From NCBI RefSeq assembly GCF_905475395.1, contig NC_058340.1:74688181-74752180 (forward strand): 64,000 nt of DNA, read 5' to 3'. This DNA is from Chrysoperla carnea. Taxonomy: Eukaryota > Arthropoda > Insecta > Neuroptera > Chrysopidae. This document shows, one piece after another, positions 13,371-25,927 of this stretch. Below the pieces are notes generated by a model. That model was not told where the DNA came from and ran no database searches. It saw only the letters and a list, made by a program, of their open reading frames with translations. The translations under genes were made by a program, and so were the position numbers. The first letter of the stretch is position 1; the number at the start of each line of letters is the position of its first letter.

Positions 13371-15554
13371 GGTCTCTATATATTTGAAAAACAGAGAAAG
13401 TAAAATTTTCAGTTTATTCAATTTGAAAACTAGAAATAATATCTGTAAAATCAAAAAAATGTAATTAAAGTCTAGAAAAGTCCAATTTATTGATGATATA
13501 AAATAGATTTCCCAAACTTGTTTGGTAGATACTTCTTAGATTTTATCAATCATACTCGCAGATAATTCCCGTTTTTTCACCATATACTTACTTGAATGAA
13601 AAATTCATTCGAATTTTATCATAATGTGTTAAAGCTTCTAATTTGATCTGCGTTATAAAACTTTTCTAGAAATATGCATTTAATAAATAAATATTCATAG
13701 ATGGAAATTCAAGCACGGAATAGAAAAAAAAATTACATTTTTTTCCTTAAGAATTTAATTAAAGAACGTATGTAAGTTTTCTCATTTCCAGTAAAAATAT
13801 TATTTGATCACACTAGTTAGTTATAGCGTTGTTGTCGTTATATTTTTCATCAATAATAAAGTTATATGTTGTCACACTAAACTAAATTACATACATTATG
13901 TGGTTACTATCAACTGACACACAAGCCAAATGAAAAATACATCAAAACAGGCTACTCATAGACGATCAATATGTTTACTCTTTTTAACAAGCTTATATTA
14001 GCTTCATCTGTATGTATGTATATTTGTATGTTTGTATGTAACTCTCTAATATCATACCCATTCATAGGACGTCATCAGTTATATACATTTATTATACTAT
14101 CGATAACCACGCATACTTAAAACAAACAACAAGCGTGTTTTTTAGTTTTTTAAACTATATTCTTATTTTAAAACTATAAAGTCTAAACTTAAAAATCGAC
14201 TATAGAGGAGTTCCGAAGTTTTTGGTATTTTTGAGTTGAATTTTGGCATTTTGTAAATGCGATTTCCGTACTTCCGTACTGCGTTGCTTGCGTAACACAG
14301 CTAGGAAATTCATTCTAACCTAAACCTAAACAAAAATATTGAACGTCTCTTGTCCTCTTTACATTTTAAGACAATAATACAATATTGTACAATATTTGAT
14401 TAGATCGTGCAGTAGATTTGAATTACACGAAATAGAAAGAAAATAATATTTCAAAGTTGCTTACTAAAACTCAATAATACATATTGTTGTGAGTGAGTTA
14501 GTTGAAATGCGAATAGGATTTCGATCATCATCCTATACAACACTATACCATAACCATAATACAATGTAGTGCATATTATATATAGTGTTGTACATGAATA
14601 ATAATAAAATAATGTTATAACTTTATTTTCAAAAACGAATCACTCACTTAGATAGATATAAGACTGACTCAACTGTAGTCAACTACAACAGTAAACTCAT
14701 ATTGTATTAAAAACTCATTCTAGTTCGTGGAGATATAAAACTATAACTATATATCGAACGAACATCACCGAACTTAATATGAATATAAATTAGATGATAT
14801 AGAGAAAATGAGAGAACGTTATCATGGCTTGTGGATACACAAAGTTGCAAAATTCTAGAATACAAAATCTTGTAAAAATTTACCGATGTGTGGTTGGATT
14901 GGTAACGATAACACAACAATATATTGATTAAGGTAGTACCTACACGAAAGTGATATTTCAAGAATTTCTCAAAACTCAGAATATAAAATATTTAATTCAT
15001 AATACACATGCTGTTAAAATTAGAAGATGATTTACCATGTCATACATGAGATATTAGCAATTAAAAGTGACGCAATTTGTACGTGTACATGGGAGAAGCG
15101 TATAAAAATACACAAATTTACAAATATTATATTTATTTATCAATGAATGACGTTCACCATCTCTATGAAAAACTAATATAATGTAGAATACTATATTTAG
15201 AAAATATATAAAAAAAAATAAAAATTATTTACCATATAGTTTCGATAAAAAACTTAAATAAATAACTCGTTTTAGCGATAATTTTTTGTGGAGAGGATAT
15301 AAAGACTAATGGTAAAGGTATATATCATAGTGTGTGTGTTTATACGTATAGGAGATACAGTAGTGAGGAACTACAGTCTTGTGAAAATAATATATGGTAA
15401 CATATAGTCATAGTAGTCATAGCACAGTTAATGCGCTGAATGATAGTATTAGTCCAAAACTTTTTGACTGGACTGTCGCGGAGGAACTACCTTAGCGGTT
15501 ATAAAAGGTTTTTAATAAAGTATACGACACATCAAAGAAGCAAAAATAACAAAT

Positions 15555-15592
15555 GTCTCAGATCTCATGTTCATTGATCTGAGATCTGAGAC
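15555..15592. repeat. Short perfect hairpin
   Basis: The 12-bp arms GTCTCAGATCTC (15555-15566) and GAGATCTGAGAC (15581-15592) are perfect, with a 14-nt loop. It is isolated in intron sequence and no role can be assigned. Confidence 0.7.
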
Positions 15593-16507
15593 TTCCTGTA
15601 CTTGCTACCGTGGTGTGTATACAATTTTTTTGCTCTATTTTTTCTTGTCACACATGAACCCTTTTTGTAGAATTTAAGCCCCGGATCATTTCTTTTCTAA
15701 CTTTTTTCAGTATTTTCAGACTTTTTGAAGACTTAATCTTCACCTTCCATCCTCAAAAAAACAAACATTTTATCCAAAATTGTCCTGGCCCTTGTACATC
15801 CTTAAGATAGATAAAAATTTAGATAGATTTTCTATGTTATGATGTACGATTTACGGATGTAAAATTTTCTTATCTAAAATTGATTTCTGAAAGTCAATTA
15901 GATAATATCTTTAATGCAATTAAAATCAATTAAACAATTTCTGCTTGATTACGCACATCTCTAAATGCATCATTTAAAGTTCATTCGAGTATGAATACGC
16001 TTTTACAAAATATGACTTCGATGCATAAACATCGAAGGTGGGTATAATTGAAACACATCATTAACTTCATATTTGTACTAATTATTGTTTATAAAATTTA
16101 TTAAATTCACACACGCTTCGCCACTGATTTCTTCCATTAGCTAATTTTATATGATAATTTCAACCAGTTTGAAACTCTAATCAATATTGGCCATTTAGAA
16201 AAACATCAAAATAAAAAAAGAAAACCAACTTACAAAATTTGTCATTTTGTAAATTATATGCAATTATATTTTTAGTGTGATATAACACTAAAAAATAAAA
16301 AAGGATTTATTTATGTTTGTATGCGATGTGATCACACAGTAAAATGAAAATTGTGTTATCTGAAAATAACATCACATAAATTACAAATGAAAATTGGTTT
16401 TAAATTATTTTAATGTCCTATGTTTGTCCTAACAACATGTTTCTCCTAAAAACACTGTTATTTATTCGAATTAAACAAACAAGCAATTCTCTATAGAATA
16501 CATCCCT

Positions 16508-16951
16508 ATATATTATAAATGCGAAAGTAAGCATGTTTGTTTGTTTGTTTGTTTGTTTGTTTGTTTGTTACGCTTTCACGCTAAAACTAGCGAATGGTTT
16601 TTAATGAAACTGTACAGGAAATATAGCTTATACTTCAGAATAACACATGATATATAATTTATAACGATATATTAATTTTAAAAAAAATTAAAAATTAATT
16701 TAATTTGACATTTGACGTTACCATAAATTACAGATTACTGTATAAGTACTCAATATGAAATATTTCTCTGATATACTCAATGAATAATTACTATTATGTA
16801 TTTTTTTTTAAATAGAAAACCATACATATATTTTACCTGTGTAAAACAATCCTTGCCATTATTTCGAGTGTTATAGGAAGGGGGTAAGTGAGAGCAATCT
16901 TTATCAATCTTTACATTTAAACCCAGCAAAGCGAGTTGGTATCACTCTAGT
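16508..16951 (+). mobile_element. Dispersed repeat with ATAAATGCGAAAGT start and (GTTT)n
   Basis: It opens with TATATATTATAAATGCGAAAGT-like sequence, then a (TTTG)n run (16533-16568) and TTACGCTTTCACGCTAAAAC. It ends near CCCAGCAAAGCGAGTTGG followed by TCTAGT. Elements with these ends are common in insect genomes. I am not certain of the class (Helitron-like and RTE-related origins are both possible). A piece of the same 3' end lies inverted at about 17193-17222 (CTAGCTGTGAAATACCCAC, then TTCGCTGGGC). Confidence 0.55.
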
Positions 16952-18044
16952 TTAAAAATACAAAAAAACCTAAATAAATTGTAATGTGTTTTGACACAAG
17001 CCATACTAACTCTTCCAATCTCAATTTGAAAATCGATTTAAAATTTTTTTTTTTTTTAAAACCTATAGAAAATGATAGCGATTTCTAGAAATATTTGGAA
17101 ATTGTTTTAAATTAATTTTTATTTTTTGTCTTTGTTTACTAAATATTGTATACAAATTTAAACGTCAAAGCCTTTCGATTATTACTAACTAGCTGTGAAA
17201 TACCCACTTCGCTGGGCCATTTTTTAAATACTAAGTTGTGTTATAACCTTCACTTCTTATGCTACCCACTTAGCCTCCTTCTGTTCACAATTTCCTTTAG
17301 CCTTTAAAATAATCAGTGTTTTTCTACTTAATATTATGCATGTATTATACATAAAAACCTTACTCTCCAATCACTATTCACACATCTATTAGAAAAAAAC
17401 CGCATCAATATCTGTTGCGTTTTCACGATTTTTGCTACTTTGGCAGAATGTAAAGAAAACACGACAATGAAAATTGATATTCGAATCTATGAATAACCAT
17501 TTAACTCGTAAATTTTATTTCGAAAAAGAACTTATGTCTTGAATATTCCGCAACCGAAAGATTTCCGATAAAAAATTATTTCTAATTTCTGTTCAATTCT
17601 AAAATATTAATAAAAAATTTCATTATTAAAAAAAAAAAAAAAAAAATTCTCCTCTAATGGAAATCCGTTATTTTTAGCTAATTACACTCCACGGTAAAAG
17701 CAATCCTATATTCACATATCTATTAAAATCGAATACCATAAAAATACTCATTTGATTCCCCTTACGTTCCTAACTAAAATATCAACCTCATTTTATAGTA
17801 GTCCTTTCGTAATCAGAGCAGCAACGAGGAGCAGGAGATGATGATAGATAGTTGATACCTGTAGTATATTTTATTGTATTCATTCAAGTTTTAAATTAGC
17901 TCACATAACTTGTAGTAACTACGAACCGGTCAATAACAGACCATCAACCATTCCACTCTATTCCAGTCCATTCCTACCCCAGCTACCCTACCATACACAT
18001 TGTTGTTAGTCAATATTATTAGTAGAGGTATCTGCCCTCATTGT

Positions 18045-18985
18045 ATACAGGGCTGCTCATTTTATCAGAGAAAAATACATCGATAAAATTGAGCTTGCAA
18101 CCAAATATAACTTATAAAAGGGCCTTTGGTAAAGAGCTTCTGCTCAGAAAATGACCTGATTGGGACATAATTCCAGATTCAACCATCAGTATTCTCTAAA
18201 CTTTGTTTATCGTAAGTCTATTCACTCACTATTACAAGAGTTCGTTTCAGTGTGTGCAAAAAACATCAACTTGCAAAACAGGAATATATGAGGAATTATT
18301 TGGCATATTATATGGTCTGAAATCCTTGACTGTTGATAGGAAAGTATATTGATAATATATATAAAAGACCTTAAGCGTGTTTTCCTCGAAATGTGACTTC
18401 ATAAAACGGTTCCCACGATTCTAAAAAAAATATTTGACGTATCGACTTTGATGTTTCTGCAACTTGTCGGAAGGAGAAAAAACCACTACCCAAATGTCCA
18501 GAATATCTCAAAAATATTATTGATTCTGTATACCATTTAAGAGGTATCACCTGAAAAGATCCCTTAGAGCACGTTGTCTCAAAAATCTGCATTAATTATA
18601 ACACATATTCTTCTAAAATAGTGCACAGCTTTAAAAAAAAAAGAAGCGCTTTGAATATTGATTTTATACTTGGTAGAAGAAACAATAGTTTTAACATTAG
18701 AGTCCCAATATTTTCCATGAAGCCTTCATATAAAAAGTGGAGTGTTAAAGTTCGAGACATTTGTTTAGCTCCGGAAGCAATGGGGGAAAGGAGATCACAC
18801 AAAATTTTAGAAAATTTAGCACTTTAAACGATCAGCAATTTTCTCTTAGTACTTTCGAAAAATTTTACTTCACCTTTACGTTAAAAGTATAAAAAAATGG
18901 GTTTAATTTATGAGGCAGAAATCTTGATATCATCGGAGTAAATTGCATCGATAAGACAACATGGTTTCACCCGTCCACCCTGTAT
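18045..18985. mobile_element. Possible DNA element bounded by TACAGGG ends
   Basis: The left end TATACAGGG (18044-18052) and right end CCCTGTATA (18978-18986) are inverted and flanked by TA, as for Tc1/mariner-type insertions. Inverted similarity beyond the first 9 bp is weak (a shared ATCGAT-containing patch). The 0.94-kb interior has several short open frames on both strands with no recognisable transposase. It could also be two unrelated repeat ends. Confidence 0.3.
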
Positions 18986-19167
18986 ATTAATCAAAGTATA
19001 GGGATGAGAATTGGTGGAATGTGAGAAGATACTATACGAACAAAACGTGATCAAACTAACTATTATAATATACTCTCATCATACAATGTTATGATATAAA
19101 AAAAAAAAACCAATTTTAATTATTTTTCATTAGAACATACAAAAACAAAAAAAAGATTTCGCCTTAC

Positions 19168-19371
19168 CTGTAACGGGCGCTTCGATATCAATCATAGTTT
19201 TCTCGGAGCGTAACAATGTGGCACCTTCCTGGATAATACGAAGAGCGGCGGCCTCATCGATACGACCTTCCAGGATAAAATGTTGTTTTAGCACATCGGG
19301 TCGCGGTTTGCCCGAACGCGAATCGAACACCTCCGTCACAGTTAATTTGTGACTGGGTGGAAAAGGTACAG
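19168..19371 (-). CDS. CanA: Calcineurin A (PP2B catalytic subunit), second coding exon
   Basis: This 204-nt exon sits between a TTTCAG acceptor (19372-19377) and a consensus CAG|GTAAGG donor (19167). It encodes about 68 residues: [59 protein letters not shown] and finally IDIEAPVT. This is the segment just before the first metal-binding motif (GDIHG) of PPP-family phosphatases. The split codon left at the donor (G) is as expected for the Val of the following VCGDIHG. No exon with GDIHG, GDYVDRG or RGNHE was seen on the minus strand from 19167 down to 1, so the gene is 3'-truncated by the window. GC content is clearly above that of the flanking intron. The family assignment is very secure; which paralogue (insects can have more than one) cannot be told. 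Confidence 0.97.
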
Positions 19372-21209
19372 CTGAAACAAAATAAAAAATATAATTAAAA
19401 AATTATTGTTACATTCTGTAATTGCAGTGATTAATTGACGAGATGACGAGTCAAGAACAGTTTATTATTTGAGCGAATGAACACCAAATGTGAGCATTAT
19501 AGCTCTATCACTAAAGGCATATTTCCCTTTCAAAAGATACTATTGAAATAGAATTTTTGTCTTTTCATGTTTTTGAACACTTGAAGAATGGGTGGGGGAT
19601 TCCGTAAAGCCGGAATGCACTTCGAGAGTCGCATTAATGAATTTTTTTACTTTGCAGGATTTTGTTGATTTTATTTTCGACTCCCAGTCGGTAATAGAAG
19701 TTTAAAATTTCGAGAGTGTATTGATTTTACACTGAAGGTGCTGTTTTAAGAAAGGACTTTTCGAAACTCATCCCCTAAAGGGGGTAAAAGTTTGTAGGAA
19801 AATCTATCAGTTACTAATCAGTTACGTAGTCAACTCAAAAATGTCAGTTTCACTATTTTAACTTTAAACTTCTATCATAAGCGATTTAGGCTGGGCTTTG
19901 ATATACCAGTCGAAACACTGCTTTTCCCTGTTCCTTATAATTTACCCCTTCTTGAAGATTTCTGATTTAAAACAATTTATTAAAAAAAAAACATTTTGAA
20001 AAAACTCAAAATCAAAATCGGAGCTGCTTTGAGGATTCCGTAAGAATGGCTATTTTATTGCAAATACGTTGACACTAACAGAGTTCTAAGATATGTTTCA
20101 ACCCTCTACCTCAATTTAATGGGGCTGTTTGCCAAGAAATATATAATTATAGAACGCGTTCTAGAAATGATGACACGGATTCATAACACATCTCAACCTC
20201 TACTCGCTGACCTTCGATACAATGCATAAGTCTATATTTTCGAGGAATACAAATCTACCTTGGGTAACCACCAACTACCTAGAAAATGTGCACACGTGCA
20301 TTGACATAAACGTATAAACGTGTTATTAACTTCGAATCAATAAAGAATGCATTCATTGTTCAGTTATTGCAAAATACGTTTTATCGAGTTGAATGTCATT
20401 TTAAAATTTATATATTTCATTTCATTTATTATTGACAGAAAAAAAGGGAAAACTGTAGATAAAAAGCACGCATTTAATATGGCGTACAACAAATGCTACC
20501 AAAATTGTTCAGATTTGTTTTATATTCGACTTTTTCTTACCATAATCATTATAGTTATTTATACTTTAAATCGAGCGAAAGCAAAATGCTCTTAACACTT
20601 GTGCTGACAACGAAGATACTTCTGAAAACTGTCTCTAGAACGTCCAAACAGAAGTAGTTTAGAAAAGTCTAAATAACATTCAGAATTAAAAGAAATAAGT
20701 CAAAATATTTTTTTTAGGAAGAAAATCAGACATAAAATATTGGAAAACGCGGATCTAAAACTGCCTAAATCAAGTGAATAGTGAAATGAGAATTTAGTAG
20801 GTGTATGTGTTAGATACGTAAACACGCCCAATAAAAGAAGCCAAATAAGATAAAAACATGATCATATTTTTCGAATTATCAATGTAACATAATTTTCGCA
20901 TTAGTTTTAACGACTAACGAAGATAGAGAAGAATTGGTGCATTATTACAATGTCACATACTTACTACAATAATATTACAACACAATACAAAGAATCACAT
21001 AAGATATATGTTACAAACATGCCAGAAAAAGATCATTTTATGTTATTTTTATATAACTTCAATGTTTATGTTACCAAACAAGATTTAATTAAAGAGGTGG
21101 TAACACGTTCAATCTACAGAATTACAATAATATTTTGCTTGATTTTTTTAATCTTCTGATACTCCATAATTTGTGTCAGAGTAAATGAGTAAATATACAG
21201 GCTGAACAA

Positions 21210-21754
21210 CAGAGGCGTAGCTACCGCCGTATCAGCCGTATCAATGATACGGGGTCCCCAGGTTACAGAGGACCCTAACGTGTGTAAGCAACAATTAGTA
21301 AAATGTTATGGACAATTAATTAATCTGAAAACATGCTTAAAATCTGAAAAATGTATTCCATTAAGGAAGTCATGGAATTATTGCTGATAAAATTCAATAA
21401 ATGGATGCTTTCCATTCTTGACCCGCCACAGCTGAAAGAAGTTTTTCAAAAGTAAAACTGATAAAAAATAACCTAAGGACTTCGATGGAACTGAAAAGAC
21501 TATCAGACTTGTCACAATTGTCTATAGAGGCAGAAATTTTAGAAAAACTGAAATCATCTTCAACTATGATTTAATAAATCAAATTGCCGAAAAAAAGATT
21601 AAAAAAAGGTATATCTTTAATTTGAATTGTTTGGAGAAATTTAATTTAATTTAATGCAAGCATTTTTGTTTCATTTGTGAAAAATCTTTATCCTTAATTT
21701 GGGCCCCCCAACTAATTTTGATACAGAGCCCCTCCAAGGCGAGCTACGCCACTG
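21210..21754 (+). mobile_element. Deleted hAT transposon with intact ends and 8-bp target duplication
   Basis: The ends are CAGAGGCGTAGCT and AGCTACGCCACTG, and CTGAACAA is duplicated exactly at 21202-21209 and 21755-21762. Inside, the plus strand still encodes part of the hAT C-terminal dimerisation domain, reading PATAERSFSKVKLIKNNLR then TSMELKRLSDLSQLSIEAEI, to a stop near 21574. Most of the 545-bp element is non-coding, so it is a non-autonomous, internally deleted derivative. The perfect duplication suggests a fairly recent insertion. Confidence 0.85.
21399..21574 (+). pseudogene. hAT transposase fragment (C-terminal dimerisation domain)
   Basis: This remnant lies within the 545-bp hAT derivative. 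The signature A-T-A-E-R-S-F-S, followed by a helix-rich LKRLSDLSQLSIEAEI segment, is the conserved Dimer_Tnp_hAT region. No start codon and no catalytic N-terminal part remain. The 5' boundary is approximate. Confidence 0.7.
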
Positions 21755-21770
21755 CTGAACAATTTTAATA

Positions 21771-22280
21771 TATTATGGCTTATAACTCGTTTTGTAGTTA
21801 CCCAATCAAAAAAATAACTCAAACAAAATTTGGCGAGTTTGATGGGGGGGACATTATATTCTGTCATTAGACAAATTAGATAAAAGGCAAGAGATAGAAA
21901 AACACTGTAAATTAGGAAGTTGATAAAAAACTAGATTTAAAACATTTTTTTTTTTTTGAAATCTTTAATTTTCGGAGGAAATACGACTTAAAAATATGTC
22001 ATTATTGCATTTAATCGAAAAGATACACGCTAGCTACTGAAAAATGCCAAAGCCAAAATTTGTCAAGAGCAATAGACATTCGCCTGTGTCCAAGATTTAG
22101 ATTAAATTATAGTTTCGTGGTCATTTGAACTTGATCTTCAAATTATCTTGAACATTTATCTGAGCTTAAAAGTTTTTAACGCATACGAATATACTTTTTT
22201 TGTCCTTGATAACTTTTGTCTATAACATTTCTTTAAAGCTAGCGTACTTTCTTTCGATTTAATGGTCTGAAACCCTCATC
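21771..22280 (+). repeat. Dispersed repeat family, long copy (relatives at 43350 and 47434)
   Basis: The first part (AAAAAATAACTCAAACAAAA, GAGTTTGATG) recurs at 47434-47545. The second part (GCAATAGACATTC, CCTGTGT, ATTATAGTTTC, AGCGTA) recurs at 43350-43545. All are in the same orientation with moderate divergence. No terminal repeats or coding potential were found. Confidence 0.55.
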
Positions 22281-22550
22281 AAAGTCTCAAATTAAAGTCA
22301 ATATTATTTTTGCCTATATGACGTCACATCATGGCGGCTTGTGATTTTGGTCACGTGACATACAGATTAAAAATTATGACTTTTAATTTTAATATAATAG
22401 AGTAATGATGTGTTTTTATGACTCAAAATCAGAATATTTAAGTTTTTTTCTAGATAAATTTTAATTTTATCAAATTTTTTCACTGCCGAGAGTATCATAT
22501 TGTTTTTAATTCAAATTTCCTCACTATTTCCCAACATTATCCTGCATTTT

Positions 22551-22850
22551 GTTAAAATATATCCCCTTAATGACCCACAATAAAAATATTTAGCTAGATG
22601 ATAAAATTATTAATTAGCTAGACCGGTTTCGATTGCTTTGGCAATCCTCTTCAGTAGCATTAAACCTCTTAAAATTAAAAAATCTTAAAATTAAAAAATT
22701 AATTACAAAACTCCGAAAAAAGACCGCATCAGCCTAAAACAGAAGAAATTTCTTGTGGGTCTTTGTGGGTCCTTAAGGGGATATATTTTAACAAAATGAA
22801 TAATACAGCCCACAGAAATGCTCATCTTAATTTGAATAACATTATCCTCA
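22551..22850. mobile_element. Head-to-head Penelope-like terminal repeats
   Basis: Two inverted copies of one sequence lie about 100 bp apart. The left (minus-oriented) copy contains TTAAAATATATCCCCTTAA. The right copy (22760-22850) reads CCTTAAGGGGATATATTTTA and continues into TACAGCCCACAGAAATGC. The left copy is followed by ACCGGTTTCG and TCTTCAG, the reverse complement of a hammerhead-like ribozyme. Hammerhead motifs are known from the terminal repeats of Penelope-like retroelements, which are often found as inverted partial copies. No reverse transcriptase or GIY-YIG coding part is present, so the class is an inference. Confidence 0.5.
22617..22658 (-). ncRNA. Hammerhead-like ribozyme motif
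   Basis: The minus strand reads GCTA (stem I), CTGAAGA (core), G, then GATTGC-CAAA-GCAATC (stem II with a 6-bp perfect pairing), GAAA (core), and ACCGGTC followed by TAGC (stem I partner). GUC is the classical cleavage triplet. Stem III is only ACC/GGU with no loop, as in the dimer-forming hammerheads of retroelements. One extra G sits between the CUGAAGA core and stem II, so activity is uncertain. Confidence 0.5.
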
Positions 22851-23540
22851 TCAATCGCTCTTAAAGATAGCTTTAGCTCACCGGTTTATAGATTTTAAAG
22901 GCTCTAAATTACACTCTGAATGTATGATATGGAGGTTTTATGGCGTTCTTCAGCAGATTGTTTTCATTCTCCTTGCTTTTCTTGTAGAAAAGTTCGTATG
23001 CACGTAGTGTATTTGTTTATAGAATTTATACAATATAAAGATACGAACAACATCTACACAGCCACACAGTTAAAAAGATGAAGAAAAACCTCCAGGAGGC
23101 AGCCAGCAAGCAAGTAAAGTACTTACAAACCAATAAATGGTTGAAACGTGATTCATTGTTATGACATTTTTTTTAAAAATATTTTTATTATATTTTATAC
23201 AGTTTTTTTGTTTTTTTTTTTTTTTAATATTTTTTATTTTATTTTATATTTTATTCAATATAATATAATGCGGATTTTTCATATTGGAAAAATTATTATT
23301 ATCATTGTATGGTGCGAAATATGTGCGCTAAGCGGTTGTTGTGAGATGAATGAAGAGACGTTATGATATTTTTATTGAGTGTTGTTGGTTGAGTGCAGAT
23401 TCGTATCGTTAAATGCTTTCATTGTTTTGTATTGTGAAAATATGTTATATTTTCGACATATTAAGAAGTCGGAAAACTTGAATGTATACTTGGTGTATTC
23501 GAATGTATAACCGTCGCACACATCGTAGAGACCTTGATTT

Positions 23541-24041
23541 ATTGCACGGTATATACATATAAACCAAATACATGCTTTGTAGTCAAATAATGTGTTATTT
23601 TTAGCTTTACAATACCACGCAACTACAAAAATATATAATTTATTGTGTGCAAGTGATGCTTATAAATTTAATAATATAGATATATTCGTCTCTGTTCATC
23701 TAATGATGGATCTTCGATGAATACATAATTACATTAAAATTTTGTTTTTATATCATCGACAACCTTATATTTTAATGGTATTATTATAAACTACAAGATT
23801 GTCTAAATATTTTAAATAGTTTTTTATCACACTCTCTAGATTTTTTGATATAGAAATATCCAATTGAAAAGGATAACTTATATGATTAATCGTTTTTTCA
23901 GCCAATTTTGAACGATAAAATAATAATAAAAAGCCCGATGACCTAGGAATTTTTTGTGATTTTTGGAAACTTCGTTAATCAAAAAATGTATTTCTAAGTT
24001 TTATTGAAATCCTTAGTATTATTCAATCCTTGCATATCTCC
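23541..24041 (+). repeat. Dispersed 0.5-kb repeat, copy 1 (inverted partner at 39590)
   Basis: This copy matches the reverse complement of 39590-40080 along its whole length. Shared blocks include AACTACAAGATTGTCTAAAT, CACACTCTCTAGATTTTTTG, ATAGAAATATCCAATTGAAA and CCTTGCATATCTCC. It has no long open frame, and no terminal repeats are obvious. Both copies sit inside CanA intron 1. Confidence 0.75.
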
Positions 24042-25869
24042 TTAAACTTAAAAACATGATAAAAACATGGTTGAGTTGGGTTGGGTTTCTCCACTTGTAT
24101 GAATCGTAGGAAATTCATTCGTGGCTCCATACTTGGGATTAAGGTCACCATGAATTCATTTCGGTTAAAATTCAGTTCAGAGCGTAACACTTGATAATTC
24201 CCGAGACATTTTAGTCTCTGAATCTGTAGTTCATTTAGAATTCAACAAGTTAATGCATAAAAATAATACAAATTGATTTTCATTGTGTAAGAAAGGTTAT
24301 TGACTTGCAAAATACTGCAATGTAATACAAATTCAATTTAATATCCTGAAAGCGTCGAAAATTTATTGAAAATGATTTATTTACCATAGTATTTATGTAA
24401 TATATAATAAATATACTGTTGTTGTCATTAAGGTAGTTCTCGCGTATTACATTTTCTTTAAAATTTGATAAAAGTTGGAAATAACCAGCTAAATTTGTAA
24501 ATTCCAAAATTTTTTGAGAGAAAGTATATTGATAAGAACGCAAAAATAGAATACATTGATAGAACCACAATGGTTCATTTAAAAAAATCATCGAATTTCG
24601 TACAATTTATGTACCGAAATTAAATCTATAAACGCAGGCATCAAACTAGCCAAATTACCAAAATCTAAACTTAGACCAACTAATAACAAGTTACTATAGT
24701 TGGGAATTTTTTTAACGTTCCAGTTTTTCAATAACTCATGACAAATTTTAAATTACAATTACCGTTTACTTTCACATTTAAAAGGCGTAGATAAAGTTTT
24801 GTACGATGTACGTGTGATAACGCATTTTTAAAGTACTTCTGTGATTGCCCAATTCGAACTAAAAGCTCGTTGTGTTTACTTCGCAAGCGTATGTTAATAA
24901 TTTTCGATCGTAAATAAATAAAATATATTAACAGATTCCATGTATACAAATGTGATTATAATGATATAAAATACTACATTTTTAGCTCTGAATTCACGAA
25001 TGAACTACCTTAATTAAACTAGCCAGGAAACAAGTAAGCAATAAAAGAGATGCTGCAACGCGATTGGTGTTACGGCAAACGATAAACGAGAAAAATATAC
25101 GGATGATTTGTGATATATTGATACAATGTTGCGCATAAACTGAAAATTTATTATGTCTGGCAAGTGCAAGGGTTTAAACAGGATATAGTGTTGTATATGC
25201 TAAGATGATAAGTGATTATTATTATTATTATTTTCATATATAAATGAATATTAAAACTGTTCTATTCCATTTATAAAAAAATTAATCGTCTATCTCTTCT
25301 GGAATTGATTACTGTAGTATATTAACATTTTAATACCAAAGGGCTACTGATAAAATTAGCTCCCAGCTAAATGGTCTAATTTTTTGAAATGTTGTAATTC
25401 TTTATTCTGAATAAATATCTCAAAAATAGTTTGTAAATTATTAAACGATTTAAAACAATTTTTTTAAATCATAAATAACTTTTATTTGGAGTATGTGATT
25501 GAGACTTTTTCTATCTTCATAAAATTTTATCTGTTTAGGAATGCCCAGATTTGTTCAACCTTACAGTTTTTGTAAACATATTTTTTTTTCAATCCCTTCA
25601 AATTTTCGGGACTGTTCGTGTACTTTCGTTAGTTTATGAATATTCAGGTGTGTGCGGTTTAAATCGTTGAAATTTATTCATCGAAAATATTTCAATATCA
25701 TAAGGCAACTTTTTTTATGATTTATATTACAATTTTTATTGAAAGCATTCTTACCGAAACATAGCCAAAAAATATATTTATTTTCTATATAAAATACTCA
25801 TTTTTAATGTTTTTAATCTAAAATTATTCACTTATTCAAATTGGTACTTAGTAAAATAAAGAATATTTA

Positions 25870-25927
25870 ACGCGCGTTTTAGAGCGCGTGAGCAAATCGT
25901 CGACCGAACGGTCGACGAAGTGCTCAC
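25870..25927. repeat. CpG-rich tandem hairpins
   Basis: Two adjacent palindromes stand out in AT-rich intron. The first is ACGCGC with GCGCGT (25870-25889). The second is GTGAGCA with TGCTCAC enclosing TCGTCGACC-GAAC-GGTCGACGA (25888-25927). The inner 9 bp are perfect. The density of CpG is unlike anything nearby. It is followed by a 28-bp-period duplication of AGCATTTTCTTTACTTATT. Confidence 0.75.

Larger units (their letters stand above)
1..19167 (-). other. CanA intron 2, 5' part (runs off window)
   Basis: After the donor at 19167 no further calcineurin coding sequence is visible, so this is read as intron continuing beyond the left edge. Recognisable contents are listed separately. They are the satellite-like blocks at 2752 and 8570, a TTAA-flanked MITE, a SINE, a Penelope-like fragment, a dispersed repeat at 11919, a TIR element at 13012, a hairpin at 15555, a tetranucleotide-bearing repeat at 16508 and a possible 0.94-kb DNA element at 18045. 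I see nothing beyond AT-rich unique-looking sequence in 1-2750 (with an (ATT)n run at 2281-2300), 3246-7260, 9150-9800, 10100-10810, 10930-11918, 12255-13011, 13371-15554, 15593-16507 and 16952-18044. Confidence 0.75.

Noticed and set aside
1..19167. Search for the CanA exon with GDIHG / GDYVDRG / RGNHE
   Set aside because: No minus-strand segment with these motifs was found, so the next exon is presumed to be outside the window.
24280..24591. 103-codon minus-strand frame
   Set aside because: AT-rich, dominated by Phe/Ile/Asn/Tyr codons, with no motifs; expected by chance in this composition.
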